Assembly (NCBI GenBank): GCA_013397935.1
Contig: VZRN01003447.1
Location: forward strand, 141,964 to 205,963
Length of the DNA stretch: 64,000 nt
Reading direction: 5' to 3'
Source of the DNA: Dasyornis broadbenti
Lineage: Eukaryota; Chordata; Aves; Passeriformes; Dasyornithidae
This document shows, one piece after another, positions 33,554 through 48,734 of the stretch. Numbering within the stretch: the stretch's first letter is position 1; the number at the start of each line of letters is the position of its first letter. The notes under the pieces were generated by a model. It saw only the letters and a program-made list of their open reading frames with translations. It was not told the origin of the DNA and made no database searches. The position numbers and the translations under genes were made by a program.

Positions 33554-36500
33554 CACAGGCTGTGCTATTACAGTTTTAAACATTTTGCCTACTCCATTTG
33601 TGGTTTCAGCTTTCTTAAGGCATAACCAAGGGTCACCACGTCTCAAGCAAAGCCTAACCAGCAGTGCAGTACCCTTCTCCAGTTTTGAGGGTCTCTCACT
33701 TCTTTTTTTTTCAGAAGTAGTTAATGGAAAAATCATTAACCTGAAATGTGTCCAGAAGAAAACAGTCACACATGACAGGCTCTACCAGTTACACAACAAA
33801 ACCAGCTAGCACGGCTTTAAAGTTTGCTTTTGTTCTGTATGTATTTATAGTGCTTTTATTTGCATACTGGTGTTTAGGCTTTTTATTAAAATATCAAAAA
33901 CCATACAAAAGATCCCCTTAATGTATCATTTTAATGGCTTTTCTTTTACCCCTTTTAGCCTGTTCAATAGAGAAATTAGATTGGATTTATCATGAGTTGC
34001 TCTCAACAAGTCCATGTTAGGTGTACTTTTGAGTGTGTTGTTCCCTGAGTGAACATTAACATTAACTGAAAGTTTAATAAATTATTCTAGCAGGTTTTTC
34101 TTTGTGTGATTTTTTTTTTTTTGGTGGGTTTCTTTTGTTTTTTTCGGGTGGTTTTTTTTTTTTTTGTGGGTTTTTTGTTTGTTGTTTATTTGTTTGTTAA
34201 AAATATCAGAATTAGGCCATTTGACTTATAATTTGCTGAGTTGTTGTTAAGCCCTTCCCTTCACACGTGTGCTCTTCTCCAGTGCAGGACTGCCCTGTCC
34301 TCTCCATGACCTGGAGAGAAATCACTGATCATCTCAAATTGCTTTCTGAGGGTCTGGTGTACTTCAAAGCAAGTTTCATTAGGTTTTGCCAGACATTTTT
34401 TTTCTAAAATATATTACACCTGCTTTTTTTTTCCTAGTCTGAACTATACTTCTGTTTTTTTCATACTAAATTCATACCTATTTTGAGTTATTATTACCAC
34501 AATTCTGATTTTATTTTTTGTGGACTCTTTCTGCAGTATTTAATGATTGCAACTTCCTTTGTCTTATTTTAATTTCTAATGCTTTTATCAAGCTCCTTTA
34601 ATTGTCTTTTGTGTCCCGTGATAGTTGAAACTGATTTCATAGCTCAACCTTTCTGATTCTGTTATCTGCAAGCTGACACCATTTCTTTATTTTCATCTAT
34701 TCATATATCCTTTTGGCTATTTTTTTGCTTTTGATTTTTAGGTCATTATGTGCTTGTGAATAAGACAAGCCATGTATGTCAAAGGATGGCTCCTGTGTTT
34801 CTTTTAATCAGAACAGGTAATTGTAGCTGGTTTGGTTTTCAAACAGACAGGTCCCCTGCCATCTTTTATGCCCTAGATTATCTTCCGAAATACCCTACCT
34901 GTTGTTTCCTGGAATTTCTTCCTGACATTCTCATTGCTTTCTTTTGCTTCTTGTTAGCATTATACTTCTGACCTTTGCAAAGAGATACTTCTGAAGTTTA
35001 TTAGGCTGTCCAGTTATTCCCCTTATTTTCCCTCAGCCTTTGCACAGGTCACTACATTTTTAACACACTTACTGACTTTTGTTACTCATGGTCTAAGCTA
35101 CAACTTTTCCTCACTAGGCTTAAAAGCCTTGGATTCCCTTCCATGTGTTTAGCAGATAGACTCTATGGCTGTCCAGCACTCACTCTGCGTGGGATACTCT
35201 AATAACAGAGGCTTTCTGTAAGATAGCATTTCTGCAGCTCATTATCCCTTGCTGCCGGCACACAACTGCGTTCTCCTGAACTGCTGCCTGCAGCTGGGGG
35301 GACAGAGTAGAGCATTCCTGGCTCCTTCATCATTGGCTTCACCAGTCTTCAGTGCTAGTGCACATAGTGGTGTCTTTGCCCACAGGGACACATACGTAAG
35401 GTAGCCAGGGCTGGATGAGCTTTAATAATATTTGGTAGTATCTTAAATTTTGCCTCTGTGAGGAGGTGAGCTGTTAGATGATCAGTCTGTCTGTTTAGTG
35501 AATGAACACTGCATCTCCCTCAGAAGAGAGTCTCCATATCCCCCATTTCCCATTTCTGTGTGTGGGGGTGGCAGGAGCAATACTCCCAGCTGCAGGGAGC
35601 AGTTCAATATGCCCAGTTGTGGCTCTTCCTGTTCTCCTCAGCCCAGAACTGCATCTCAGGAATTAGCATTTCTTGACCTTAGTGGATGCAGATCCAGCTG
35701 CTGAGTAAAACAGTTTGCAATATTTCTCCTTTTCAGGCATCTCCTGTCTTCCTCTTGACATGCCTTTGCAGGCACATGCACGGTGGCATGTGGAAAAGAG
35801 GAATGTACTGCCTGCCTGGCAATAATGGACATTGCAGAGCAATCTACTAATGCTATGTAGTAGTTAAGCTTAAGAATAAAAATCAGTCCTAAAGGACGTA
35901 TCTGAAAAAATTCTTAACAAACATTTCAGGGGAAAACAGTGGTGTCCTTTCTCATCTGTGAAAAGAATTGTAAGAAAATGTTATTTGGAATGCTGCTTGA
36001 CAGACAAGGGAACAACAATTAAACAAGTTCAAGAAACTGTGAGTGAAGGAGTTAATATTTCCCTGCTATGGTAGCTCCAAAGTTGCAGAGAAATATGAAA
36101 AAAAAAGATACTTTGCTTGGACAGTCTTCCTAGACCTTGTAATAAAAGGTTCATTAAAGTGGACAGAAATCAGGTGGTAGGTAAATGAGATCGACTAGAG
36201 CCATGGACTATGGCATGTAATCAGCTGCAATCTCAAACTGAGCCAAGCGAGAGCTCAGCCTGATGCGACACTTGCATTTCTCTTTGCATCTTTGATTACA
36301 GATACATTACCCCTACATGCTGGCATGATGCTTGAGCAGTTTTATTCCATGTAGAGTACACAGCAGTAACTAAGTAGATTGAACACCTGAGAATGCCAAG
36401 AAGGGAGTCTGGTATAGAAATAATGAATATCATCTGTTAAATGCATGGTCAGTGCTGACACATTTGTGAAGGCATCCTAGTAGAAATATGACTTTAGTAT

Positions 36501-39500
36501 TAGTCTAAAGAAAACTGGAAAAAATGCTTAACAACTAAATAACTCAAGGAAAAGCTATACCTCGTTTTAAAACACAGTTTCTGAAATGCAGAAGCACTTA
36601 GCGCTGAAAAATACAGCTACAGCTTCTAGAGTTAACAGTTCTCACTGTGCCTGACCGTGGAGCTGGCACACTATTGCACAAAATCAGCAGGTATCATTTG
36701 AGAGATCCACAGTTTCTATGTAAAACCTGATCAATTAGAATAAATTTGTACATTATGGAGCTAGAGGCATTTCATCATCTGCAGTTCTTGGTAGGATCTG
36801 GAGTAGTACCAAAGAGCAAAATAAAACATGTATTTCCAGCTGAGGAACTGGAAATAAGACAGTGGTGTAATTACAAAACCACAAGAACAAGACCCTTCTC
36901 TATGAATGGCCAAAAGAACACTATGATATAGGGATTGCAATGGACAGAGTAAAGAAGAGAAAAGTAGAAAATATGCAGAATGGATCTGGAAAAAATTTGG
37001 ATTGCCAAGACATAAATATTGCCAAATTAGCAGGTACTGTGTTTAATAATGATTGTAGGCAAGTCAAGTAGCAGCTGGGCAGCAGGAACTAAAGCAAGGG
37101 TGCTACCTGTAACAACGAAAAATGAAAGTATTTTGTCAGCATAGAAGACAAGTATTTCAGGCAGTTGTTGCAATTATCACTGCTTTCCCCTGCCTTATGT
37201 GCAAAAAGACCTGTCTGTCGTGATTAGATTGCAGTTGGGTGGGGCTGAATTCTTGCAGCTTTTATTAGCATAGTTATTGCTGTTATTATAAACTCTGTAG
37301 GTAGAAACCACGCAAGCTGTAGGCTCTGGTCTATATCATATGTGCATAGAAACCAGCTAGTCCTGTGCTGTGAAAAGCTGTAGTGTCCAAAATGGTATAG
37401 ACAAGGGGAAGCATAGTTCAACAGTCTGGCAGAGAGGCAGCTGGGTTTGTAGTGAGGCTGCTCTTTTTCTCTGTGCCTGAGAAGCAGCTCAGAGGGCTGG
37501 AGGCCTCTGCTCAAGGGTGGGGCAGCTCCCCACTGCTGGGCTGAGTGCCAACATCAAACCTTGCATGAGGGGTGGGAGAAATCCCAAACCAACCCGAAAA
37601 AACCAAAAAAAATCCCCAAACAGTATCTTCCCCTGCTTAAATTTACAGTACAGCTGTTTCTTAAGGGCAAGTTTTCTTCTGGGAATTTTTTTCCTAGAAG
37701 TCAGCCAGCTGTAGATGAAGGATGCACCCTGCATGAGTACAGCAGAACCTTCAGGCAGCTGGAGGATGGGGCCTTTATGTGATGAGTCCTCAATTAGTCA
37801 CACATGGGAAAAGAGACAGACAAAATTGAAGCTGAAATTGCTTAAGCCAACTTCCTGCTGAAATATGTGTAGTGGTGATGGCTATGTTGATGTGTGTTTT
37901 CGCACCATGAAGACTAAGCATTTTAAAATAATTTTCTGGACTGAAGTTCATTTTGCAGTTTACTCATATAATAATGATTCAAATTAGATAATTTAGGTTC
38001 TATTTTTAAATATAAAGCTACATTGCTAAGGTTGTTTAGAAGAAATCAGGTTTTAAACATGGGGGAAAAAATCTGATTAATGGGTTTATTCACAAGTTAT
38101 TTATACTTACAATTGGTAATGTGGATTCAGGTTCTGGGCTACATGGGTATATTAATTACTATTTAATAAATGGACCTTTAAAACTGTCTTTGCTTTTTAA
38201 TTTATACAATTCTCTTAAGTAAAGAAATTGTTATAATAAATGGTCATTTTTAATAGTCAAGTGTCCACTTCCCTGTATGAAGAAGCACCAATCTGCTGTT
38301 TCTAGAACCACACTACTGTATTACTGGTATCCCTAAAGCAGTTGTGGATGATTATCTTGTGTTTGGGAAGGAAGGGATGAGCGCTGCTTGCTCAGTCGGG
38401 TGCACTCTGTACTTTGTACTGCTAAATCAGGTCAGCTGGGGTAAGAGGGCCTTTTCTTTTAAAACTGCCTTGAAAATTCTCCTCTTTAACTCAGTTAGGA
38501 AAACTTCTGTTAGAGTTAAATGACATATAATCACTTCATTGCTATAATTATCATGTCCAGAGGAGCAGAATGGGAGGGCTGGTGATGCTCGCTCAGCCAG
38601 CTGCCCCTCCTAGCAGGTGTCAAATCAGGCTGCAAAAGGAGCAAAAAAAAAAAACCCAATGTAAAAATACTCTTCTATTCTATTTTTAAAAACTAATTTC
38701 AGTTTCTGAGGAAGGACTACCAATGATGTGACACGAACTTCTCAAGTAAGGTTGTGAGGAGATTTGCTTCCTCCGTTACGGCCTAGCAAAGTGTGTGCTG
38801 AAACATTTGTGCTTCATGAGGAAACAGTCACTGATTTTCCCCCAAGCTTTGTATGTCCTTTCTAAGTTGTTTTATCCAATACCAACATCCCACTGACTAT
38901 AAGGAAAAGGATCAAGTCAGAGTTCTGACTGATGGCAGAAAGTGAGGTGTCAAAGTTGAGAGACACTGGTAAATAATGACAGTAATTTTAGAAATGTAAT
39001 CTTTTCCTCAGGACTCATGGGTCTTTATTGAGCTGAATAAGTACAAATTTAGTAGAACATGATAAAAATATAGGTTTCCAGCATGTTTCACTACTAATAA
39101 ATTCACTTACCATATGCTCTTTCTTGGTACCTTCACTCTCCTCAGCCTAAACAACCTAAGTGAGGCTGGAGGATGTCCAGGAGCAAGGGATCATTTCTGA
39201 CAGAAAAGTACAATTCTGGTTTTTTATCCTCTTTCAGCCCTACCCCAGTTAAAGAACAACCACCTAAACTACTGCCACTGGAAAACCTTGAACATAAATA
39301 TTGGTAGACTTATACTAGGGGTAAAAAAAAAACAAACCAGTAGATTATCACATTTGAGACAGAAATGCATGATTACACTAGAACTCACTTCAGTCTAATT
39401 ACAGTATCCTTGGTAGTGTTAAATTTAGGGTCAGTTTTTCTCTCAATGGACTGAGATTTCTCTTGCTCACTGGAGAAATGTGAGAGCAAGATGGTATCTA

Positions 39501-41934
39501 AGATGTCCCTGAATTACTAGAGGAAGCCAAAGGTCTTTGAATTGGTGATGTGTATCCAGATAGGGACCCTGAAATCAACTTTGGCCTATTTCTTTAAAAG
39601 AAAAGGGGGAAATTTCAGTAGGCTACAGTGTATAAACAAACCACAAGCATGCACGATGAGTAACTTGAAGGTAAACATGCCAAAGTCCATTCCAAAGCTA
39701 CTGGGATCAAAGTGAAATAAACAGTAGGTCATAGTGGACTTCTACAAAGTCATTCAGGATAGACACAGAGTCATTTAGGTTTGCACAAGGCCTAGCAGAC
39801 AAAAAGAAAAAAAAGTAGATATTCAAGTGTGTATACTTTTAAAAGAATGGATGTGTTTTACTCATGTACCCAAATGTGCATGTGCCAAATTGAGTTGGGT
39901 GGTTACCAACAACCTCTAAACTATGTAGAGATGATGTTTTCTTACTAGAAAGATTTGAAATGTTGTGTCCCACACATGTCTGAGTTAATCTTTATATGGG
40001 TATTGACCTTTCCAATAAACATTAATATTAGCTGGTGATGCTACAGCTTCAATTCACAAGGACTGGGGTTTTTTTTGCAAGAAATATTTTGTTTTCCACA
40101 CTAAGCCCCTTATAAATTAAATATGAGAGCATGTATCCAAAAACTACTGATCCTTGCCCCCTGGACTGCACAGTAGTGTCTGTCCTGCATACAGAGGGAG
40201 TGTTAGGCCTTGCAGAGTGGAAGCCAAACCTTTTGCACATAGCAGGAAGCCAACAAAACCAAACCAAGAAGAAATTTGGAGATCAATGCCTTTATACTGT
40301 GACCCCTTTTGTGACTGCAGTGCTGCTTTCTTGCTCAGAGTGTCCATCTTGAAGGCAGTGCAGAAGTACATTTTTATAACCTGCTGAAAGAAATTCCTTC
40401 TTTTCTCTGAAAGCTCGGCAGGAGGCAGTGGGAGCATCATCTCTGCATCACATGGAAACCCTGTGATCCCAGTACTTGCTAAGGGTGCTGCAGATCAGAG
40501 CAGGGAACCCCATCAGCTGGTGTTAGTCAGAGCCACACAGCCACCTCCTGGGAGCGTGATGCATGCTTCCAACGGTGTAGGCTTATTTAATGCTCTTTGG
40601 ACTAAAAGAGAGACTCACTTTGCAGTAGGGTGCCCTGATGAAGGTGGCTGTGCAGCACTTCCATAATGAGTGGCTGCTCTAACACAAATTTCTGTCACAT
40701 CATCCCTCAAGGAGGCTGCTACAACAGTATTTGTCACAGAGCTGGAAAAAGTCTCACTAGATGTAATCCTTAGTGTTTAGGTGTACCAAAATTAGTTCTT
40801 CTGGGAATTGCTAATATTCAACATCTTGAAGCTGAGGAAAGGAGTGGGGATAGTGTTTTCCCTGGAGAAGCACCTTCTTTAACAGTTGTTACACATTATT
40901 ATGAACAGCATTTACACTTGTTATTTGCTAATTTATTTGCCTTCTTCCTTTTTTTTTTTTTTAATATCCTGATTGCTGCGATTACAATTTTGCAGCCTTT
41001 ACATCTTTCTCTCAGTGTACATCTCACAGTTGTTCAGAAGCTGCGTAAAGCCAGTCCGTTCACAAGCTGCCACTCAGCTCCAGGCCTTGGTAGTGTTAAA
41101 ATTCAAGATTTTGTGGTCTAATTTTCACTCTCTTTTAAACAGCTTAATTGGAGATCTTATTTGAGATTAAAGCCTTATTTATCTCTTTGTTCTGGAAGGT
41201 TTCACTCATGTTTGACATCTTTAAGGCCCTCCTGTGGTTCATAGGATTAGTGCACTAGTAATGCTATTGTAACTTATTTGGCTATCAAGGCAGTCAGTTC
41301 CTTACTAGGTTTGGGGGACACCATTTGCCTGATCTTGCTACAGGTTTTAACCATATTGCACCAATGGTGTGGAACAGGTTGTTCTGAATTAACATTACAG
41401 GTAGTCATAAACATCACAAAATTTCAGAGCAATATTGTATATTGTGAAAAGACAGCAAATATTCTCCAGATGTGCCATAGTAAAGATACAGATTTAAACA
41501 GAGAAAGTTGATTGTTTCAGTTGTTTGTGGCTTAAATATCTTTGAATTAATCTTTGGAGTTCATCCATTAATCCTGATCTGCTCATTCAGTGCCAACTGC
41601 TTGTGGTAGGGTGATATGAATGCATGTCGTATTTGAGGCCCAAGGAGACCATCATGGCATTTAAAATTTATTTCCAGATTACTGCAGGCTGTTGAAGTGA
41701 TCCACGTGCTTCTACACTAACCTTTTTGTCTGCTAAGAGATGCTACTGAAAGGGATACAAAGGGAACAACAAACCCCTTTTCTCTTCTGATGATTTGTTC
41801 CAATGAGTAACAGCCTCACTTTTGAAACTACAGCTACCTTTTCCATTCTGCAGCCGCATGAATTTTGCACCCAGAAATTTGCCTGATTTTGTTCTCTGGT
41901 CTGTCTCTCTGGGCTTCCAGAACATGGGATTTTT

Positions 41935-42040
41935 CTCCTTGTGAAGATTCTTGTAGACAATAATCAAGTCACCTCTCAGCCATCTCCAAGCTAAGGTGAA
42001 CAGACCAGGGTCTAATAATCCCCATGGCAGGCATTTTGGT
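41935..42040 (-). mobile_element. Possible degraded CR1 fragment
   Basis: AATCAAGTCACCTCTCAGCC, CATCTCCAAGCTAAGGTGAA and CAGACC resemble the mid-tail of CR1 in reverse orientation. Diverged and short. Confidence 0.45.
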
Positions 42041-42069
42041 TTTTTATCCCTGCATCTGAACTCTGGACC

Positions 42070-42107
42070 ATTTAAATATTAAAGTTATATTTAAATATTA
42101 AAGTTAT
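42070..42107 (+). repeat. Tandem duplication of a 19-mer
   Basis: ATTTAAATATTAAAGTTAT occurs twice back to back (42070-42088 and 42089-42107), followed by a 21-base palindrome at 42116-42136. Confidence 0.95.
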
Positions 42108-45100
42108 ATTAGCTGGTGCCATTTTAAAAATGGCACTCGAGGCCTGGATGGTGGGGTTTGCATGACATTTTCTTACCTTTAACATATAATGCCTCACCTC
42201 TTCTTCCACTTTCCTTTAGAAGCCAGGGATGAAGCTTCCAGTTACAATGGTGAGGCTTTTCTTGTAATTCTTACAGACTGATTTTTAAGAGAATCAAGTA
42301 CTTGTTGATGATATGACTGCAAGTTTTGAGAAGACTGGCATTTAAGCATAGGATATAGCCAATGGCAATGGATCTTGCCCAGACAGGCATTCTACTTAAT
42401 GAAACATAATCTGGAAGAAAGCTTCTGTGAATTAGGGAGTCACTCAGCCTGTTGTAGACTGAGGTTTTAGGTGTTGACTGCAGCACAATGAGGGTATTTT
42501 TTACTTGAATGGCTATTAAACACTAGAAAAGTATACCAAGTTTAAAGGTCACTGATGAGTGATTTTTGCATGTGTTTGGGGACATTATAGTATACAACTC
42601 GCCCTGGTTCAAAGACAAACACTGTATTTTTTTTCCTAACAGACTATCTGATAGTAGAAGAACGTGAAGCTACCTGGGAGACCTCTTGGAACTGGGAATT
42701 GTGCAAGTTGTGTGAAAGTGCATGTTGGATACCTGACATGAGCTTCTCAGAAAGCTGCTGTCATTCCTGGGCTTGGGAGAGTGATAACAATTTGCATCTG
42801 AATAGCAGAATAAATAATTTTCACCTTTGATTAGCTGAACATGCATTTTTTTTTTGTCTGGGCCAAAGGCATGCATACATCTCAGCTGTGTATTCCACTT
42901 TATTCCCACCCATCAACACATCAAGGAGCATGTTGCACATTCCTGGACAAAATATGTACCTGTGTGTATTAGTCCACAGACCCAAGAGAAAGACTGCAGC
43001 CCTGTAGCTGATGTGCAGAACTACTCAAGAGTGTAACTGATGGCAGCAAATTGGAGATTAAAGTGAGACCAGATGGCAAAAGATCAGCACTGCCAAGGGT
43101 TTCTAAAATCTGATGGGTCACTCTTGTCACTTCCCTGAAGTGAAGGGCAGGTTGTTTATGTTCTGTGTGTTTAAGGCACCATTGTAACAGCTGATGTTCC
43201 TAAAGGGTAAATTGTTTTAGCACCAACAGGTGAAATAAATAAATGGATGACTAAAGCAAATAACTGATGACAACAGAATTTCCAATAGAGATCAGTGCCC
43301 AGACAACAACGTGACAATTAGAAAGTCTGGGTAAATGCGCTGGAAATCACTGAGTCTTCGCTTGCATGCCTTAGCAAGAAGACTGTCATTAAAATTGAAG
43401 CTGCAAAATTCTGCACTAGAGAAGGTAGTGTTAGGCTTTACAGCTGCAGCTATTTTTACCAGTGACCACAGAACCTGAAGGACAGGAAGAATCAATTAGG
43501 GCAGGATTGTGCCAAGCCAAAACAATGCACAGGCTCACCACAGATGGTGAGTTACCACACTCTTAATAAAGTAATTTCCTCGACAGAAAATGGAATTGTT
43601 CTCAGGCCAGCTTTGGTTGTTTAGAAAACAGTGAGAGCTCCGGTCCATCTAGATGAATGGACAGATAATCCTTTCTTCTATCTTGCCTCCAGACAGTTGG
43701 AGTATGGCATCTTTACAAACCAGTGCACTGAAGTTGTCTATGAGTAACCTGAACAGCTTAAATCCTTGTCTTCAGCTCTTCTTCACGGGTTTTAATGCAG
43801 AATCTTTGCTTCTCGTGATCTTCAGACATTAGTTGTTATTGTTACTGCCTCTTGTTTGCCTTGCTGTAGTGCTCGAGGTGCTCAGCCAGCAGTTGTTCTG
43901 CCCTTGAGCATGATGCTATTCTGGCATATAACAGGACTTTCTGAGCCTCAGGACAATTCTCATGGAACACTGCTGTGGGACTTGAAAAGGTGGGTGAAGC
44001 AAACTGGGATGGGATAAAGAAAGGGGAAGAAATAAGAAAGAAATTAATTGACTAAAGAGCAAAATGACAGGTGGGAGGGGAGTTGTTTGCTACTGTTTTG
44101 CTTTCTTTTAATAATTTTAAACAAATGTGTTTCTCTCCATTCAGGAGGAAAAAAAGCATGGTTGCTTCTCATTAAGTACAGGGGTTTAAGATATTTTCCA
44201 GTGCAGATTTCTTAAAAAGACTTTGTCTTGGTCAGGCACTTGAGTATATTCTCAAAAGCCTTCCTCTTAGGCATGTCATTTATTCTTTTTCTAGCACTGG
44301 AAGGAAAGACTCTCATCTGCCTGCCCAGGGCCTGGCATGACCCATGGCTTCCTAACCAGGTCTTGTGAAAAGTTGTCTATATCCAACAGTGGCCAACCTT
44401 GGCTCATTCGTGATCTTGGTCATATTAGAAGAGGAATTAGGAGAGGGAATGGAAGAGAAAGCATGAGTTGGTTTTGGTTTTTTTCCTCTTCATTTGTCCT
44501 ATTTGGATGTTCTTGTATATAATTATGGTTCTCCAGAGAAGCCTCCTTTTTTGACCACACGGCCTGTAAAGACAGGTGTACCAGACTCATTGGCCTGCCC
44601 ACTAGAAGAGGCTATAAAAACCACAAGGTGGACCTGCGGGACAGAAACTTCATAGGAGAATGGTGGAATAGCTCATGGTAGGTGCTGGGGTGTAGAGGAA
44701 GAGGATGGGAAGGTACATGCATGTTCCAGTGATGAAGAACCATGAGGACGAAAGGAGCAGGAAGTTTTTCATCAACAGAGAAAAGAAAGGAAGGACAGAA
44801 GTGGGAGTGGGACAGGAGCAGCTGGCAGGAAAACAGGCATGAGGCTGCCTACAGTCAGAGTAGAAATCCTATGAATAACATTTTTGAAGTCCAAGTTTGC
44901 TCAGTTATGCTTGCTTGGATCTAAATCATATGCTGTTTCTCCGTATCTGGTACCACAAGCTGTTCCCACGAGGAGCCTGAGCCAGCCTCACCACCTTTGT
45001 GATACTGCCAGGTCTGATGAGAATCCAGACGTGAATGCCAGTGTAACTGTGTGCAGGCTCAGGTGTGGTAATGCCAGGGAAGAAGAACCAATCCCTCAAA

Positions 45101-48100
45101 GTAGGAGAAGTAGATTTTGCTTTTGTGGTCACTAGGAAGTCCAGCAAGCAGAAAAGGCTATGCAAGCTGCTTGCCAGTGACCATCGTTTTCCAAAGGAAT
45201 GGTATCTTGGAAGATCCCAAGGGGGCAAGGGAAATTCATGCTGAGTCAGCTTATGTGAAAGCACTCATCTGTCTGGCACTGAAATCCTAAATTTGTCTAG
45301 TGGGTGAACTGTCTCACTGATGGGCATTAAAGGCTTATTTGCTGCTTCCCAAAGCAGAGATTTGAGTATTCAGGCTGCACAGAGGTAACAGCTCCAGACA
45401 TAATTTGAATAGGTAACTGTGTGCTTTTACTGTGTCCAACACATGGCATTCAAACATGGCCAGTGCCTGGGGACTGGAAAGGAATTATGCAAAAAACAAG
45501 CAAAATCCTTTTTTTCTTTTCTTTTTATTTCTTTATAAAGAAAGGAAAGGATGGGCATGCCAAACCAAAATGGCAGAATACAGACAAAGGTGAGCACTAA
45601 GGCTTCTCCTTGGGGGCCATCCACAGTAAATTCTTGCCTTGGTAGGGTACAGCTCCCCATCCCTCCTGCTGGAGGAATCCAACACGAGCCAGCCCTTCAG
45701 CACAATCACAGCTCTTTGAAGTTAGTTTGCACAGTTTCACAATACCATCAGCCCACATCGTGGTGGGGCAGCAGCAGCTGAGGCCAGCAACATTAGCAGC
45801 AGCAACATGGGATACAGTGCACAGAAAAAAGGGAGCAAAGAGCTTGTTTGCAAACAATTGTAGGTAACAATATAGAAAGTCCAAAGATCATCATTCTGCT
45901 ATAAAAATATTACACTTCATAAAACCATGTACTATAAAAAAAATCTATTCAGAAACGCTGGTAAACATAACAAATATCTGTACACGGCTGCCCTTTTCAT
46001 ACGAGAAACATAAAAAGTGTAAGCCTCAGAAATCATCATTTTGTAAACATGAATATGGAGCCTGTAAACAAAGTGCTAAATCATGGTTCATATTCTATCA
46101 AATTAATTTAATACTACCCAAGTAAATCCCTTACACACATCATCACCTAAGTGGCCAGACTCCACTACTGCGACAGGAAAGATTTGACTCCAAGCTCTCC
46201 CACTAGAGTCACTGAAGATACATACGGATTAAGGAATTAACACAGGAGCGAAGGCAGCAAGATTTGGCTCTGAGTAGCAAATCAGAAACAACCTTTGAGT
46301 AACTGGCTTTCATTTTGTGCACTTCAAATGTGTATTTCCAGTCTCTCCTTCCAAAATCTGCCTTTACTCAAAGAGGGCATTTTCCTTTCAGGCTACAGTG
46401 TCTCTGACATAATGGAGCACAAGTGGACGCTGTAACTATGCAAACCAAAGCAAGAAGCAGTGGCTGAACAGCTCAACACTGAACATCATGGTTTACACAA
46501 TACAGGATGACAAAAAGGGCTAAATTCTTAATTTTAGACCCTAAACTTTAGGCTGCAAAACATTTTCTTGTGCAAGCCTTGTGATGACATGCATGATCAG
46601 ATGCTGGCTTACATATATGTGTTTTCACCTAGCTGCACCTGGAAGTGCAAGGTCTAGGCTCGCAAAAATCTATGAAGAGATTTTGGCTAAAATTTGACTC
46701 TAAGAATTATTGTGACTTTATTAACTGTAACATTCTTGTTCTGCACAGACTTCAATCCACCCTTCACCTGAATACTGAGAGTTTTAGTTCTGTGCACACT
46801 GAGAGCCTTACTTTTAACTTCACTTTATCTCTGGAGTTTAAATTCTTATGTTTTTGTTAACTTTCAGAACAGGAGAGGGTGTGCAATTGTTGTGTGTCTG
46901 TTGTGCACAGACGTGGAGGGAGGAGTGTGGGACTGTGTTCACACGGGAACTGAGGTACCAGAAGCAGCTTAGCTGCAATGTTTTCAGGCAACACAAGATT
47001 TTAGGATCAGGGTCAGCTAGGAGGTAAGAATATACACTTCCATAGGAAAATGATGTATACTTCAAAAGAGGAAAAGAAAAATCGGCTTGTACTTTTTTTT
47101 TTTTTAATGAACTATACTAAAGCATCTTATTAACATTATTTTAGGCCTTTTTATTTTAATGTAAGGAATATCTGAGGGGTTGTGCTGCTTGTCTGTCTTT
47201 TAGGATTCAGATATGTGAACCTGGAGCTCACATAGCTCTTGCTTAAAAGTGTCATCTCTGGATGTTCAACAAGGGAACTTTGCTTCTAAATATTTGCTTT
47301 GGCATTTCTATACACATCCTTAAGAGAGAGCTTCAAAACACCTGCCTTAAAGTAATTTTCCAGTGAAAGCTCTGATGTATTTTCTGCGACAGTAATGTGC
47401 TGTCCCTTCTGTGTTTGACTGTCTTACTCCTTCTAGGGATCGAGAAAGCTGTAGCATGCCCAAGAAAAAGAATTTCCTCTGTAAAAATGGATGATTTAAA
47501 AACAAAGCCTAGGGGGTTCCTATCATTTTAGTAAGTGAATGGTGGTAAAAATACATAGTCAACATTATTTCCCCATGACATGCCATCTGTGGCCCTACAC
47601 CTTCTGGTTACAGGGAGTTTATATGAACTTGTGGCCAATTTTCAGAAGCCTGGACTTATCCCCGCTCTCTGTGCACAGGGTTTGGCACTGGGAACCTGCT
47701 GCTGTACAAACATCACATCATTTATAGCCCTGACTCTGAGCCACACCTGGGCTCTGCTCAGCATAACTCAGAAACAGAGGGACAGAGGTGTCACTGAACT
47801 TGTAGCCACTCCAACATGTTGACAGCACTGTTGGCTAAACTGATTCTGTTGCCTTCCTGCTGTCCCCAGCCATTTGTTCTGACGCACAAACATTTACTTT
47901 GCCCCATGGTGACCTGGCTAAGGGAGGTGTGAAAGGACAGATAAGCAGCTGAAGTCAAGAGAAAGTGACTGCCTGCCAATTTTAGTGTCAGCAGTTGCAT
48001 GTGCTGGTGTAAGTTCAGTAGACCAGCAGCATAAGAAACCTTTGTGCCATCCATGGCTTAGGGGATGATCCAAGCCCTGTCATAATTCATATCACAGCCA

Positions 48101-48734
48101 CACAGCAGTTGCATACTTGACTGAAGTTTGGATGTATTCAGAGGTACCAGAGCTGGGTACAAGTTGTTAGAGAGAGCTGAAAGGGTCTGGCTAAAAAGAG
48201 AGCTCAGTATTACATCCAGGGCTACAGGAAGCACAGGGACACATAATCTGTACTTTGTAAGAGTGTGACGTGATGTCATGATGTCATGTCACAGAAGAGA
48301 TGCTTCGCTCAGCTCTCTGCTTGGGCTTTTCCCAGCACCCTGGGGACTATCCCCAGCACTCTCACGGAGCTGCAGAAGATTATTTTCTGGAGAACCAAAC
48401 CAGAATCTATTCTCAGGTGGATTTCTTTTTCAAATGTAGAGATTAATTACGTGTCTGTAAGGGTTACTTGTCATTTGACATGCTGAAATAGTTAGGCTTT
48501 ATAAATGCTGCCTGCTGTTAAAAATTGCTTAGAAAAAAATTAAACAGATTTTAAACAAGTGAAAATTCATGAGGGGCTGGGATAAGGGTCAGCTCTCCCT
48601 TTGAGCAGCATCTCCCACACCTCTGCCATATACACAAGCTATGGTGCTGTGTAGGAACCAGAGTAATGCTTCCCATGATATTCTTCATCAGGGCCATTTG
48701 GCTTCTTCAGAGTCCTGGAACTGCAGAGGTGGGG

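Larger units (their letters stand above)
33554..48734. other. Long intergenic region, no gene recognised
   Basis: Open frames are short and without domain signature, splice partners or codon pattern. Visible elements are T-rich low complexity at 34111-34195, a tandem 19-mer with an adjacent palindrome at 42070-42136, and a possible CR1 remnant at about 41935-42040. Enhancers or a non-coding transcript cannot be excluded. Confidence 0.55.

Noticed and set aside
48262..48295. CRE-like, imperfect palindrome (TGACGTGATGTCAT..)
   Set aside because: Only 12 of 15 arm positions pair, and there is no promoter, exon or CpG island near it.
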